From Caldifermentibacillus hisashii (GTDB lineage: Bacteria > Bacillota > Bacilli > Bacillales > Caldibacillaceae), in the NCBI RefSeq assembly GCF_027568575.1, contig NZ_JANUVP010000004.1: a stretch of DNA of 64,000 bases; one strand, written 5' to 3'. This document shows positions 44,428 to 51,757 of this stretch, piece after piece. The notes beneath the pieces were generated by a model. The model was not told where the DNA came from, ran no database searches, and saw nothing but the letters and a program-made list of their open reading frames with translations. Each line of letters starts with the position of its first letter. Positions within the stretch are counted from its first letter, which is position 1. A program made the translations under genes and the position numbers.

Positions 44428-45921
44428 TTATTCCATATTAATCCAGACACTCTTCACTTCTGTATAATTGTTTAACGCATAGCTTCCCATTTCCCGGCCG
44501 ATTCCGGATTGTTTATAACCGCCAAAAGGACTTGCCGCATCAAAGACATTATAACAATTGACCCAAACCGTACCTGCATCTAAGCGATGTGCAATATAAT
44601 GAGCCTTTTTAATATCTTGCGTCCAAACCCCAGCAGCAAGCCCGTAGTGAGAGTCATTCGCTTTTTCAATCAGATCATCTATATCGGAGAAGGGCATGGC
44701 TGCGACAACAGGACCAAAAATTTCTTCTTTCGCAATGGTCATAGAATGGTTTACGTCGGCAAAAATTGTCGGTGCAACGAAATAACCTTGACTATAAGGG
44801 ATATTCCCACCGCTTAACAGTTCTGCTCCTTCTTCAACCCCTTTATCAATATATCCTTTCACCCGTTTTTGTTGCTCACTGGATACAAGCGGCCCCATCG
44901 TTGTATCCTCCAGCAAGCCGTTTCCTTGTTGAATGTCTTTTGTCAAACTTACTAAATCACTTACCACATTATCGTATAAACCTTTTTGAACATATAAACG
45001 ACTACCGGCACAACATACTTGCCCTTGATTAAACATAATACCCATTAACGCACCCGGAACTGCCTTTGATAAGTCAGCATCAGGCAAGACAATATTCGGT
45101 GATTTCCCGCCCAGTTCCAACGTGACGCGTTTTAATGTTTCACTGGCTTTTCGCATGATCATTTTCCCGACAGCCGTTGATCCGGTAAAGGCAACTTTAT
45201 CGACTAACGGATGTTCGACAAGTGGTGCACCTGCTGTTTCCCCGAAGCCCGGTACTACATTAACGACGCCTTTAGGAAATCCAGCTTCATCGATTAGTTT
45301 GGCTAAATAAATAGCCGATAATGGAGTTTGCTCAGCGGGTTTCAAGACAACAGTACAACCGGTTGCTAAAGCGGCACCAAGCTTCCATGCAGCCATAAGT
45401 AACGGGAAGTTCCACGGAATAATTTGACCGACAACACCCACAGCTTCATGTCGGGTATAGTTGAAATAATTCCCCTGTACCGGAATGGTTTGCCCGACAA
45501 TTTTCGTTGCCCAGCCGGCATAATAGCGAAAATGTTCAATTGCTAATGGAACATCGGCGTTCAACGTTTCACGAATAGGCTTTCCGTTATCCAAAGTTTC
45601 CAACTGTGCCAACTCTTGTTTATGGTCTTCCATTAAATCAGCCAGTTTATAAATTAAGCGGCTTCTTTCAGCAGTTCCCATTCTTGACCAAGGACCACGA
45701 TCGAATGCCTCCCTTGCAGCTCTAACCGCTAAATCGATATCTTCCGGACCGGCCTCGGTAACATTTGCCAACCTTTCTCCTGTCGCTGGATTTACGGTTT
45801 CAAAAGTTTTTCCGGATTGACTATTCACCCATTCTCCATTTATATAAAGCTTTTTCTCTGATTTTAAAAATTGTTCTAATCTAGGAGATAGTTTTACTCC
45901 TTTTGTATTTACATTTTGCAT
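44428..45921 (-). CDS. NAD-dependent aldehyde dehydrogenase
   Basis: 497 residues, the standard class of B. subtilis DhaS. The Rossmann loop is FTGSTAVGKMIM, the catalytic glutamate is in LELGGKSPNIV and the catalytic cysteine in NQGQVCCAGSRLY. IPWNFPLLMAAWKLG and the C-terminal PFGGYKQSGIGRE are intact. It oxidises an aldehyde to the acid. GGGGAGGG precedes the ATG. It follows the zinc ADH gene after 59 bases containing a GGGGG/CCCCC hairpin, so the pair would turn an alcohol into a carboxylate, or run in detoxification. Confidence 0.95.
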   Translation of the reverse strand: MQNVNTKGVKLSPRLEQFLKSEKKLYINGEWVNSQSGKTFETVNPATGERLANVTEAGPEDIDLAVRAAREAFDRGPWSRMGTAERSRLIYKLADLMEDHKQELAQLETLDNGKPIRETLNADVPLAIEHFRYYAGWATKIVGQTIPVQGNYFNYTRHEAVGVVGQIIPWNFPLLMAAWKLGAALATGCTVVLKPAEQTPLSAIYLAKLIDEAGFPKGVVNVVPGFGETAGAPLVEHPLVDKVAFTGSTAVGKMIMRKASETLKRVTLELGGKSPNIVLPDADLSKAVPGALMGIMFNQGQVCCAGSRLYVQKGLYDNVVSDLVSLTKDIQQGNGLLEDTTMGPLVSSEQQKRVKGYIDKGVEEGAELLSGGNIPYSQGYFVAPTIFADVNHSMTIAKEEIFGPVVAAMPFSDIDDLIEKANDSHYGLAAGVWTQDIKKAHYIAHRLDAGTVWVNCYNVFDAASPFGGYKQSGIGREMGSYALNNYTEVKSVWINME

Positions 45922-45980
45922 TCTATTCCCTCCCCTTTTTACCGGGGGAATAACCCCCCAGTGTTAACGCTTTCAAAATA

Positions 45981-47012
45981 TTATGAAATACTTAATACAA
46001 CACGTCCATTAATTTTTCCATCTTCCATCCGTTTAAATACTTCATTTATATTATCAAGTGGCTGCACTTCAATATTTGTCCGTACTTTTCCTTGTGCCGC
46101 AAATTCAAGAGATTCTTGTAAATCTTTTCTCGTTCCCACAATAGAACCTTTTACCGTAACCCCGTTTAATACCGTGTCAAAAATCGGAATTGGCAGTTCG
46201 TCATTAGGAAGACCAACAACAACTAATGTTCCACCTCTTTTTACCGAATGATAAGCTTGCTCGAATGCTTTTTTCGTAACCGCAACACTAACAGCTGCTT
46301 GTACGCCGCCAACTTGATCTTTGATTGTCTGAACCGGATCTGTCTTCATACCATTGACGGTTAAATCCGCACCCAATTCTTTTGCCAACTCTAATTTATC
46401 ATCTTGAATATCAACGGCAATGACATTGAACCCCATTGCTTTCGCATATTGCAGGGCAACATGACCAAGACCGCCAATTCCATAAATCGCTACCCAGTCC
46501 CCTGGCTTTGCTTCAGATACTTTTAATGCCTTATAAGTGGTTACCCCTGCGCAAAAGATCGGTGCAACTTCTTCAAAACTTAAATTTTCCGGAACTTTAA
46601 CGACATAATTAGCCGGTGCTTTACAATATTCTGCATAGCCGCCGTCAACAGAATAACCTGCATTTAATTGATTTGGACATAAAGTTTCTCTACCTGTTAA
46701 ACAATATTCACATTCACCGCAAGCTGAATACAGCCAAGGAATTCCAACTCGGTCCCCCACTTTAATGGAAGTAACCCCTTCACCAACTTTTTCTACAATT
46801 CCAACACCTTCGTGACCGGGAATTAACGGTAACTTTGGTTTGACCGGCCAATCACCGTGTGCCGCATGCAAATCGGTGTGACAAACGCCGCATGCTTTAA
46901 TTTTCACCAGAATTTCCCCATATTCCAGTTCCGGCACCGGTACCTCCTTGATTTCCAATTCTTGTTTGAACTCATTGACAACTGCTGCTTTCATGAAATT
47001 TTTTGAATCCAT
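45981..47012 (-). CDS. adhT: Zinc-dependent alcohol dehydrogenase
   Basis: 343 residues, very close to the thermostable Geobacillus ADH-T type. The catalytic zinc ligands are in KACGVCHTDLHAAHGDWPVK and PGHEGVGIVE. The structural zinc site is CGECEYCLTGRETLC. The NAD motif is GIGGLGHVALQYAK. The start ATG at 47012 lies 6-8 bases after GGAGAGG and adds a short extension before MKAAVV; the more upstream in-frame codon has no ribosome site. It is the first gene of an operon with ALDH, transcribed from the sigma-54 promoter at 47054-47070. Confidence 0.93.
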   Translation of the reverse strand: MDSKNFMKAAVVNEFKQELEIKEVPVPELEYGEILVKIKACGVCHTDLHAAHGDWPVKPKLPLIPGHEGVGIVEKVGEGVTSIKVGDRVGIPWLYSACGECEYCLTGRETLCPNQLNAGYSVDGGYAEYCKAPANYVVKVPENLSFEEVAPIFCAGVTTYKALKVSEAKPGDWVAIYGIGGLGHVALQYAKAMGFNVIAVDIQDDKLELAKELGADLTVNGMKTDPVQTIKDQVGGVQAAVSVAVTKKAFEQAYHSVKRGGTLVVVGLPNDELPIPIFDTVLNGVTVKGSIVGTRKDLQESLEFAAQGKVRTNIEVQPLDNINEVFKRMEDGKINGRVVLSIS

Positions 47013-47053
47013 TTCTACCTCTCCCCTCAAAATTTAACATTCACTATTTAATT

Positions 47054-47070
47054 TGCAAAAAACGTGCCAA
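47054..47070 (-). promoter_or_regulatory. Sigma-54 (-24/-12) promoter of the ADH-ALDH operon
   Basis: On the minus strand TTGGCACGTTTTTTGCA matches the consensus TTGGCACG-N4-TTGCA with the invariant GG and GC separated by 10 bases. The start site would fall near 47043, about 30 bases before the ADH start codon. An NtrC-type activator is encoded in the convergent operon. Confidence 0.88.
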
Positions 47071-47200
47071 TTATGGAGGCGCTTTCCCCCTATTATTTTT
47101 CGCTTGCGTTTGTTAGCTGGATTTCTATATTCAAAGCCAGTACTGTACTTGTTAGCGATCAAGAATTGGTATGCCTAGAGCCGAAAAATTGGCACTTTCC

Positions 47201-47214
47201 GCCGTAATTACGGC
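47201..47214. promoter_or_regulatory. Perfect 14-base palindrome, candidate activator binding site
   Basis: GCCGTAATTACGGC lies about 135 bases upstream of the -24 element, the usual distance for an enhancer used by sigma-54 activators. Confidence 0.5.
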
Positions 47215-47432
47215 TATCAGTGACAAATAATTGGTCCACGCGTCCGGGAGTAAGACTGTAAAAAAGAACAGAGATTCTGGACATAGACAATATAACTAAT
47301 TCAAAGATTCTCTCCTATCTTTTTATAAATCAATAATAATTAGAAAAGAAAAAGGCCGATAACATATAGGTATCCGCCTCTTTTAAAGGAATTTTTCGAT
47401 TAATCGACTCCTGAAAATATTCAAATAATAAT

Positions 47433-47727
47433 GATGTCATTAAAAATATCATTGCTAACGACTTAGCCATTGGAATTTATACCGATTTTTGGGTGAGGCA
47501 GGATTATCTGATTAAAAAGGGTGACATTGTTCCGATCCCATTTGAGTATAGTGAAGCACCAGTACTTTCTTTAATTTATTTACAAGCAAAGAACAAACAT
47601 GTTTCAATTGCAAAATATCATTGCCGATCTAGACATTACACTGGGATTAGCCGGCATTAGTGACATAGGCGAGTTAAATCCATCAATTTTAGGTAGAGCT
47701 GAATGGAATAATCCAATTTTTCCGTAA
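47433..47727 (+). pseudogene. Two fused gene fragments (LysR-like C-terminus, then an FMN-enzyme-like C-terminus)
   Basis: From 47433 one frame reads IIANDLAIGIYTDFWVRQDY, LIKKGDIVPIPFEYSEAPVL, LSLIYLQAKNKHVSIA, which has the feel of a LysR-type effector domain, and stops at 47660. From about 47602 the next frame reads FQLQNIIADLDITLGLAGIS, DIGELNPSILGR and stops at 47727; this resembles the end of FMN-dependent alpha-hydroxy-acid oxidising enzymes. Neither has a start or ribosome site. Both family guesses are by eye and uncertain; that these are remnants is more secure. The interval 47215-47432 shows nothing. Confidence 0.4.
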
Positions 47728-47736
47728 ACAATCTAA

Positions 47737-47772
47737 GTTAGAGCTCGGGTACATACCCAAGCTCTAATTTAT
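47737..47772 (+). terminator. Orphan terminator after the gene fragments
   Basis: TTAGAGCTCGGGT pairs with ACCCAAGCTCTAA around ACAT, followed by TTTAT. Confidence 0.8.
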
Positions 47773-47780
47773 CAAATTTG

Positions 47781-47924
47781 TTACAATCGCTGGCCTTTTT
47801 TCTGACCGATATCATCATTTGGTGAGTTTCCTGTGCCGTCTTTTGCTTTACTATTCGGTGTACCAAAAATTTGATTATCTTTCGTAATTTTATTTCCGGC
47901 TAAGAATTGTTCTTTTTTTCGCAT
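47781..47924 (-). CDS. 47-residue hydrophilic protein, possible spore-associated peptide
   Basis: MRKKEQFLAGNKITKDNQIF, then GTPNSKAKDGTGNSPNDD and IGQKKGQRL. GAGGG lies 8 bases before the ATG, so it is probably translated. It is rich in K, N, D and G with no hydrophobic segment, like minor acid-soluble spore proteins, but matches none that I know. It lies 23 bases beyond the yhcN-like gene on the same strand and could share its sigma-G-type promoter. Confidence 0.6.
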   Translation of the reverse strand: MRKKEQFLAGNKITKDNQIFGTPNSKAKDGTGNSPNDDIGQKKGQRL

Positions 47925-47947
47925 ATTTCATTCCCTCATTCTTTGCT

Positions 47948-48940
47948 TTAGCGAGTATTTGTCCGATTATTGGCCTTTCCGAAGAAGTCATCGACAATAT
48001 CATTGAATCTGTCAAACAAACCATCATTATTATTGTTTGTGCGCATATCATTTGCAAATGTATTTACACGATCATAGAAATCAGGGTTTGCGGAAACATA
48101 CACACGGGAAATTCGGTTATCTGCCCGGCGAACAGCATCGGCTATTCTTTGTTCAAATGCATTGGATACCGGACTATATTGAGCTGTATTGTTTGCATTA
48201 TTGTTTGTTCCATTTTGATTCGTTGTTCCCCCATTTTGTGTGCCCATATTTTGTCCGGTCGTATTTCCACCGATCCCTGTACCACCATTTTGACCCGTGT
48301 TATTCCCCGGACCAACATCTTGCCCGGTAGAATTCCCGCCAGTTCCTGTACCTAAATTTTGACCGGTTCTATTTCCGTTGAGCCCGATACCGGTATTTTG
48401 TCTATTATTGTTACCATCAAATGTACCGGTATTTCGTCCGGTGCGAGTTCTGGCATTTTTATTTCCCGCATCGTCGTTTCCATTAATGGTGCCATCATCT
48501 GTATTATTGTTATTGTTGTCCGGGTTTACTCTCCCGTTTTCCATAAATGTATTTCCATTACCATCTAATGCCCCATTGCGAGTTGCGTTTCCATTATTGT
48601 CATAATTTACATTTGTTGTTCCTTGATTATTGGTATTTCCACGATTGTTTTTAGAAAGTCTAACCGCAACATAAGCATTATTGTTGGTAATGAGAACATG
48701 CGCATCTTCCACTTCTTTCATCTTCTCTACTTCACGTTCGGCAGCTCTTGAAGTCTTTACATTTTGATTGTTACGGGTATTATTTTTCACATTCATTGGT
48801 CTTGCATTATTGTTATTGCGTGTATTTTGTGTAAATTGAGTACCATTATCTTTATTGTCGCCGGCATTGTCATTATTTGTACACCCTGTAAGACATAAAG
48901 AAGCAACTGCAACACCTGTTATGAACCATTTCATTTTCAT
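47948..48940 (-). CDS. YhcN/YlaJ-family spore lipoprotein with a large Asn/Gly-rich insert
   Basis: 330 residues against about 190-210 for YhcN. The lipobox SLCLTGC is at Cys 20. The conserved N-terminal part (AAEREVEKMKEVEDAHVLIT, NNNAYVAVRL) and C-terminal part (RIADAVRRADNRISRVYVSA, RVNTFANDM) are intact. Between them, residues about 100-245 are almost only N, G, T, D and Q, with TGQN repeats. YhcN-family proteins sit at the spore inner membrane and aid outgrowth. GAGGAGGAG precedes the ATG. A sigma-G-like promoter lies upstream. Confidence 0.88.
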   Translation of the reverse strand: MKMKWFITGVAVASLCLTGCTNNDNAGDNKDNGTQFTQNTRNNNNARPMNVKNNTRNNQNVKTSRAAEREVEKMKEVEDAHVLITNNNAYVAVRLSKNNRGNTNNQGTTNVNYDNNGNATRNGALDGNGNTFMENGRVNPDNNNNNTDDGTINGNDDAGNKNARTRTGRNTGTFDGNNNRQNTGIGLNGNRTGQNLGTGTGGNSTGQDVGPGNNTGQNGGTGIGGNTTGQNMGTQNGGTTNQNGTNNNANNTAQYSPVSNAFEQRIADAVRRADNRISRVYVSANPDFYDRVNTFANDMRTNNNNDGLFDRFNDIVDDFFGKANNRTNTR

Positions 48941-48969
48941 CTTTTCACTCCTCCTCTGGTTCTCGTCTA

Positions 48970-48998
48970 TATCATGTCTTGTTCATGAAAATCTATTC
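48970..48998 (-). promoter_or_regulatory. Sigma-G/sigma-F type promoter of the yhcN-like gene
   Basis: On the minus strand GAATA (48998-48994), 17 bases, CATGATA (48976-48970). Both boxes match the forespore consensus GHATR and CATnHTA exactly, about 30 bases before the start codon. Confidence 0.8.
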
Positions 48999-49169
48999 GA
49001 GGGAGAAAATGCAAATTTGCTGGAAAATAATCGTTATTGTGATGGCATGGTATGTGAATTTTTGGTTAATAATGAAGGTAATCATTATTTTCGAAAAATC
49101 TGTTGTTACAAATCCATAAATTAATCTGCCGAGTTCCTAACGGCGAAATGGCACAAGGAGGTAATGTGA

Positions 49170-49460
49170 ATGAACGACTACTATTGTCAATTAGCAACAG
49201 TCGTTTATGATCAATTTGGCATTGATCCTTTTGAAAAAATTATGTATAAAAATTACTACTTAACTGTACAAGATTATTTAATTACCGTTAGCATTGACGA
49301 TGAAATTAAAAATATCCTTGCTTTACTAAAGATGCTTCCCGATAAAAATGAAGCACAAAAATTCATTAACAGTGCAATCACTTATAATATTCAGAGCGTT
49401 TTACTTGGAGAAAATGGAAATTCAAAATACAGGTTAAAAGAAATCAATAAAATATTTTAA
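49170..49460 (+). CDS. Small protein of unknown function
   Basis: 96 residues: MNDYYCQLATVVYDQFGIDP, LTVQDYLITVSIDDEIKNIL, and the end SKYRLKEINKIF. AAGGAGGT lies 7-8 bases before the ATG, an excellent site. It is predicted mostly helical and soluble, with one cysteine. I do not recognise the family. It is divergent from the yhcN-like gene with about 230 bases between. Confidence 0.75.
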   Translation: MNDYYCQLATVVYDQFGIDPFEKIMYKNYYLTVQDYLITVSIDDEIKNILALLKMLPDKNEAQKFINSAITYNIQSVLLGENGNSKYRLKEINKIF

Positions 49461-49592
49461 AACAAGATAGTCCAAATTAGTGCAAGATTGCTTTCGTATA
49501 TGTGTATCCTCCATCAATCGGAGCGTTTGAATGATTTCATAAAAAAGACGCCATCATTCACATAATTTTGTGGTATATCTGGAAAATTTAGT

Positions 49593-49852
49593 GTATAATA
49601 ATATTAACTAAGTAAAAGGAGGCATCAAAATTAACACAATGGATCATTCCGTTTCTTTTTTGCACAACTAATTTTATATGCAAAATTTACTTTGCCATTC
49701 AGCAAAGAACGGGATTCCTGTGTCTAATTTGATGTCTAATCGTTCGGAAACTTTTATATTCAACCGGTCTATTCCGGTTTCTTCGGTTTGTCCATTTTAG
49801 ACGCGAGGTTCCTCGTGCCTTTTTTGTTTGGCAAAATATAGGGGGAATCTGT
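49593..49852 (+). promoter_or_regulatory. Leader with short ORF and attenuator upstream of the ABC-F fragment
   Basis: A TATAAT at 49593-49598 is followed by AAAGGAGG (49615-49622) and a tiny ORF 49639-49671, MDHSVSFLHN. The ATG spacing is long (16 bases); an in-frame ATT at 49630 has ideal spacing. Then come a hairpin AACCGG/CCGGTT (49762-49779) and a terminator-like GCGAGG-TT-CCTCGT with TTTTTT (49801-49826) just before the gene. This arrangement is that of antibiotic-responsive attenuation of ribosome-protection ABC-F genes. Confidence 0.6.
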
Positions 49853-50425
49853 ATGTTTTTACTAAAGGCAAATAATCTGGCCGTTGAAATTGCCGGACAA
49901 AAATTATTTGAAAATGTCTCCATTGAAATAAAAGAACAAGAACGAATTGCACTGATCGGTGAAAACGGCATCGGGAAAACAACACTCATTAAGGTCCTTT
50001 TGGGAAGGCTCCCGGCTCAGTCCGGGCATGTCCAATACGGCGTAAATAAAAAAGAAATTGGCTACATGGTGCAAGAAAATCAGAGGGATAATGGAACGGT
50101 CATGGAATTCGTCATTGCAAACCATCCGAATGCCGTTATCAAAAACGAACTAGCACACTACAGTCAACTACTTGCTGACCAACCGGAAGACTTACAAGTG
50201 ATTGAAGAATATAATAAACGACTCCAAAGGTATTTGGATGTCCATGGTTATGATTGGGAGATGAATGTAGAAAAAACGCTAAAACAACTTGGCATCCCGG
50301 AACCACTTTGGAATCTTCCCTTTGCAAACTTAAGTGGCGGGCAAAAAACACGGGTGAAGTTGGCGAGAGTCTTGTTACAATCACCGAAAAACAAATTTCA
50401 AATAATTTGCTTTTGTCAATTTTAA
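49853..50425 (+). pseudogene. ABC-F ATPase, 5' part only
   Basis: The first 180 residues of an ABC-F protein: Walker A in IGENGIGKTTLIKVLLG, the Q-loop MVQEN, and the signature LSGGQKTRVKLARVLLQSPK. The text then turns into NKFQIICFCQF and stops. The Walker B (LLLDEPTNHLD), the linker and the whole second ATPase domain are missing; full-length proteins are near 500-650 residues. ABC-F proteins act on the ribosome, some giving antibiotic resistance. The break coincides with the end of another truncated gene on the opposite strand (50392-50582). Confidence 0.85.
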
Positions 50426-50582
50426 AATAAAGAAGTACAAGTGGTGCAAAAAGAAAGAACATCATCAGCCAATATTCAAAGGTAGTAAAAATACGATAAT
50501 CAAAAAAGTATTTATTAAGTGCCGCTTGTGCACCTTCAATCATTTTCACGATTTTATCGAATTGTTCGATACGATTAGCCAA
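50392..50582 (-). pseudogene. N-terminal fragment of a membrane protein (CBO0543-like family)
   Basis: From a TTG at 50582 behind AAAGGATGA the minus strand reads MANRIEQFDKIVKMIEGAQA, then YFFDYRIFTTFEYWLMMFFL and LFAPLVLLYFKIDKSKLFEI. This looks like the first helix region of small multi-pass proteins annotated as CBO0543 family, usually 150-200 residues. It then runs without a stop into the antisense of the ABC-F fragment near 50392. The gene is therefore cut by the same rearrangement. Confidence 0.65.
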
Positions 50583-50738
50583 TGGAATCATCCTTTTTTG
50601 AAATTTATCTCTATTGAACAATATTTTGGCTATTTTTCCTTTTTTCTATTCAAATTACACCACCTTGGCAAGATATTGCATAAATTATAACAATTTGCCT
50701 CTTATCCAAGGCGCGACTCTGATCATTTATAAAAGTTT

Positions 50739-50891
50739 TCAGCTATAATTTTCACGGTCTTCTTTTTCTTTTACATCATGACCACAACGAATACAATATA
50801 ATTTTCCACCCTCGTGAACCCCATCGAAAAAACCATTTTCGCAATAAACATTTTTCCCACAGGCCACACATTCTCCGATTAATTCCCTCAT
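50739..50891 (-). CDS. Small zinc-ribbon-like protein
   Basis: 50 residues: MRELIGECVACGKNVYCENG, FFDGVHEGGKLYCIRCGHDV, KEKEDRENYS. CVAC and CIRC form a likely four-cysteine zinc knuckle. The ATG at 50891 lies 9 bases after GGGG; ATGs slightly upstream sit inside that site. No family is recognised. Confidence 0.72.
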   Translation of the reverse strand: MRELIGECVACGKNVYCENGFFDGVHEGGKLYCIRCGHDVKEKEDRENYS

Positions 50892-50975
50892 ATTGTACAT
50901 CCCCTTTTTTAATAAATCATCCATCTACTACCATTATATCTCAAACGGGGTGAACTGCATTCCTTTAAATTTTTA

Positions 50976-51004
50976 TTGAATATATTGATCGTTTTTTATA
51001 TAAT
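50976..51004 (+). promoter_or_regulatory. Sigma-A promoter of tRNA-Pro
   Basis: TTGAAT (50976-50981), 17 bases, TATAAT (50999-51004), 38 bases before the tRNA. Confidence 0.8.
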
Positions 51005-51042
51005 TAATATTAGTCAGTGGTGCTTTTGGAAAAATGAAAAAC

Positions 51043-51116
51043 CGGGAAATAGCTCAGCTTGGTAGAGCACTAGCATGGGGTGCTAGGGGTCGCAGGTTCG
51101 AATCCTGTTTTCCCGA
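51043..51116 (+). tRNA. tRNA-Pro (anticodon GGG)
   Basis: The acceptor CGGGAAA pairs with TTTCCCG. The D-arm is GCTC...GAGC. The anticodon stem CTAGC/GCTAG holds the loop ATGGGGT, anticodon GGG. The T-arm GCAGG-TTCGAAT-CCTGT pairs. The discriminator is A and CCA is not encoded. Confidence 0.94.
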
Positions 51117-51208
51117 TATAATAAAAACGTTGGTATAGAGCGGTTTTCAGTTTACTGGATGCCGTTCCTTCATTTTTGGGTAAATAATATGGAAAGGGAT
51201 GGACAAGA

Positions 51209-51616
51209 ATGAATAACGAATTAAAAACAATGTTAGAATCAATCATTCAGGAAGCATTAAAACCAATCAAAGAAGAAATGCAAACAATCAAAGGTGAAGT
51301 CCAAACCCTAAAAGGCGATATACAAACAATTAAAGATGAAGTCCAAACCCTAAAAGGCGATATGCAAACAATCAAAGGTGAAGCCCAAACCATTAAATCT
51401 CAGGTAAATGAAAATACACAATTATTAAAAGCGGTCATACAACGTCAAGAAGAAACGGATGCTAAATTGGATGCCATTTCCACTGATGTTCATAAGCTGC
51501 ACGGAGAAATTAACTATATAAAGGAAGAGATGTCCGATATCAAGACTACTGTTGACTTCACTTATCAAAAAACAACCAAAAATGAGTTGGAAATCTTCAA
51601 GTTAAAACAAAATTGA
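51209..51616 (+). CDS. Coiled-coil repeat protein (intact paralogue)
   Basis: 135 residues and almost entirely heptad coiled coil. Units of 14 residues, MQTIKGEVQTLKGD, repeat three times, encoded by near-identical 42-base repeats (51278-51403). After ETDAKLDAISTDVHKLHGEI the C-terminal cap reads TVDFTYQKTTKNELEIFKLK. The cap matches the out-of-frame tail of the gene at 29312-29784. No signal or membrane segment. AAAGGGATGG precedes the ATG. It lies 93 bases downstream of tRNA-Pro without an obvious terminator between. Function unknown. Confidence 0.8.
   Translation: MNNELKTMLESIIQEALKPIKEEMQTIKGEVQTLKGDIQTIKDEVQTLKGDMQTIKGEAQTIKSQVNENTQLLKAVIQRQEETDAKLDAISTDVHKLHGEINYIKEEMSDIKTTVDFTYQKTTKNELEIFKLKQN
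51278..51403 (+). repeat. Three 42-base tandem repeats within the coiled-coil gene
   Basis: Units begin at 51278, 51320 and 51362 with ATGCAAACAATCAAAGG or a close variant. 42 bases equals two heptads, so gain or loss of units keeps the frame and the coiled-coil phase. Confidence 0.9.
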
Positions 51617-51705
51617 CTGAAAAAGTGCTATACAAAAAATTAGAAGAGCACGGTTTTAGTGTGTTAAATGTGAGATCTTTCTTATGAAAACCCTGTTTCA
51701 TAAAT

Positions 51706-51746
51706 AAAACCACTTCACTTTAGTTGTGAGGTGGTTTGTTTGTTTT
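51706..51746. terminator. Bidirectional terminator
   Basis: AAACCACTTCAC pairs with GTGAGGTGGTTT; TGTTTGTTTTT follows on the plus side and the minus side ends in TTTATTTATG. It separates the coiled-coil gene and the convergent helicase gene. Confidence 0.85.
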
Positions 51747-51757
51747 TGCTCTGTGCT

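Noticed and set aside
47074..47087. Catabolite (cre) site next to the ADH sigma-54 promoter
   Set aside because: GGAAAGCGCCTCCA on the minus strand has three mismatches to the consensus; suggestive only because of the gene's role.
48037..48605. Several overlapping plus-strand frames
   Set aside because: They are antisense to the Asn/Gly-rich part of the yhcN-like gene, where low complexity suppresses stops.
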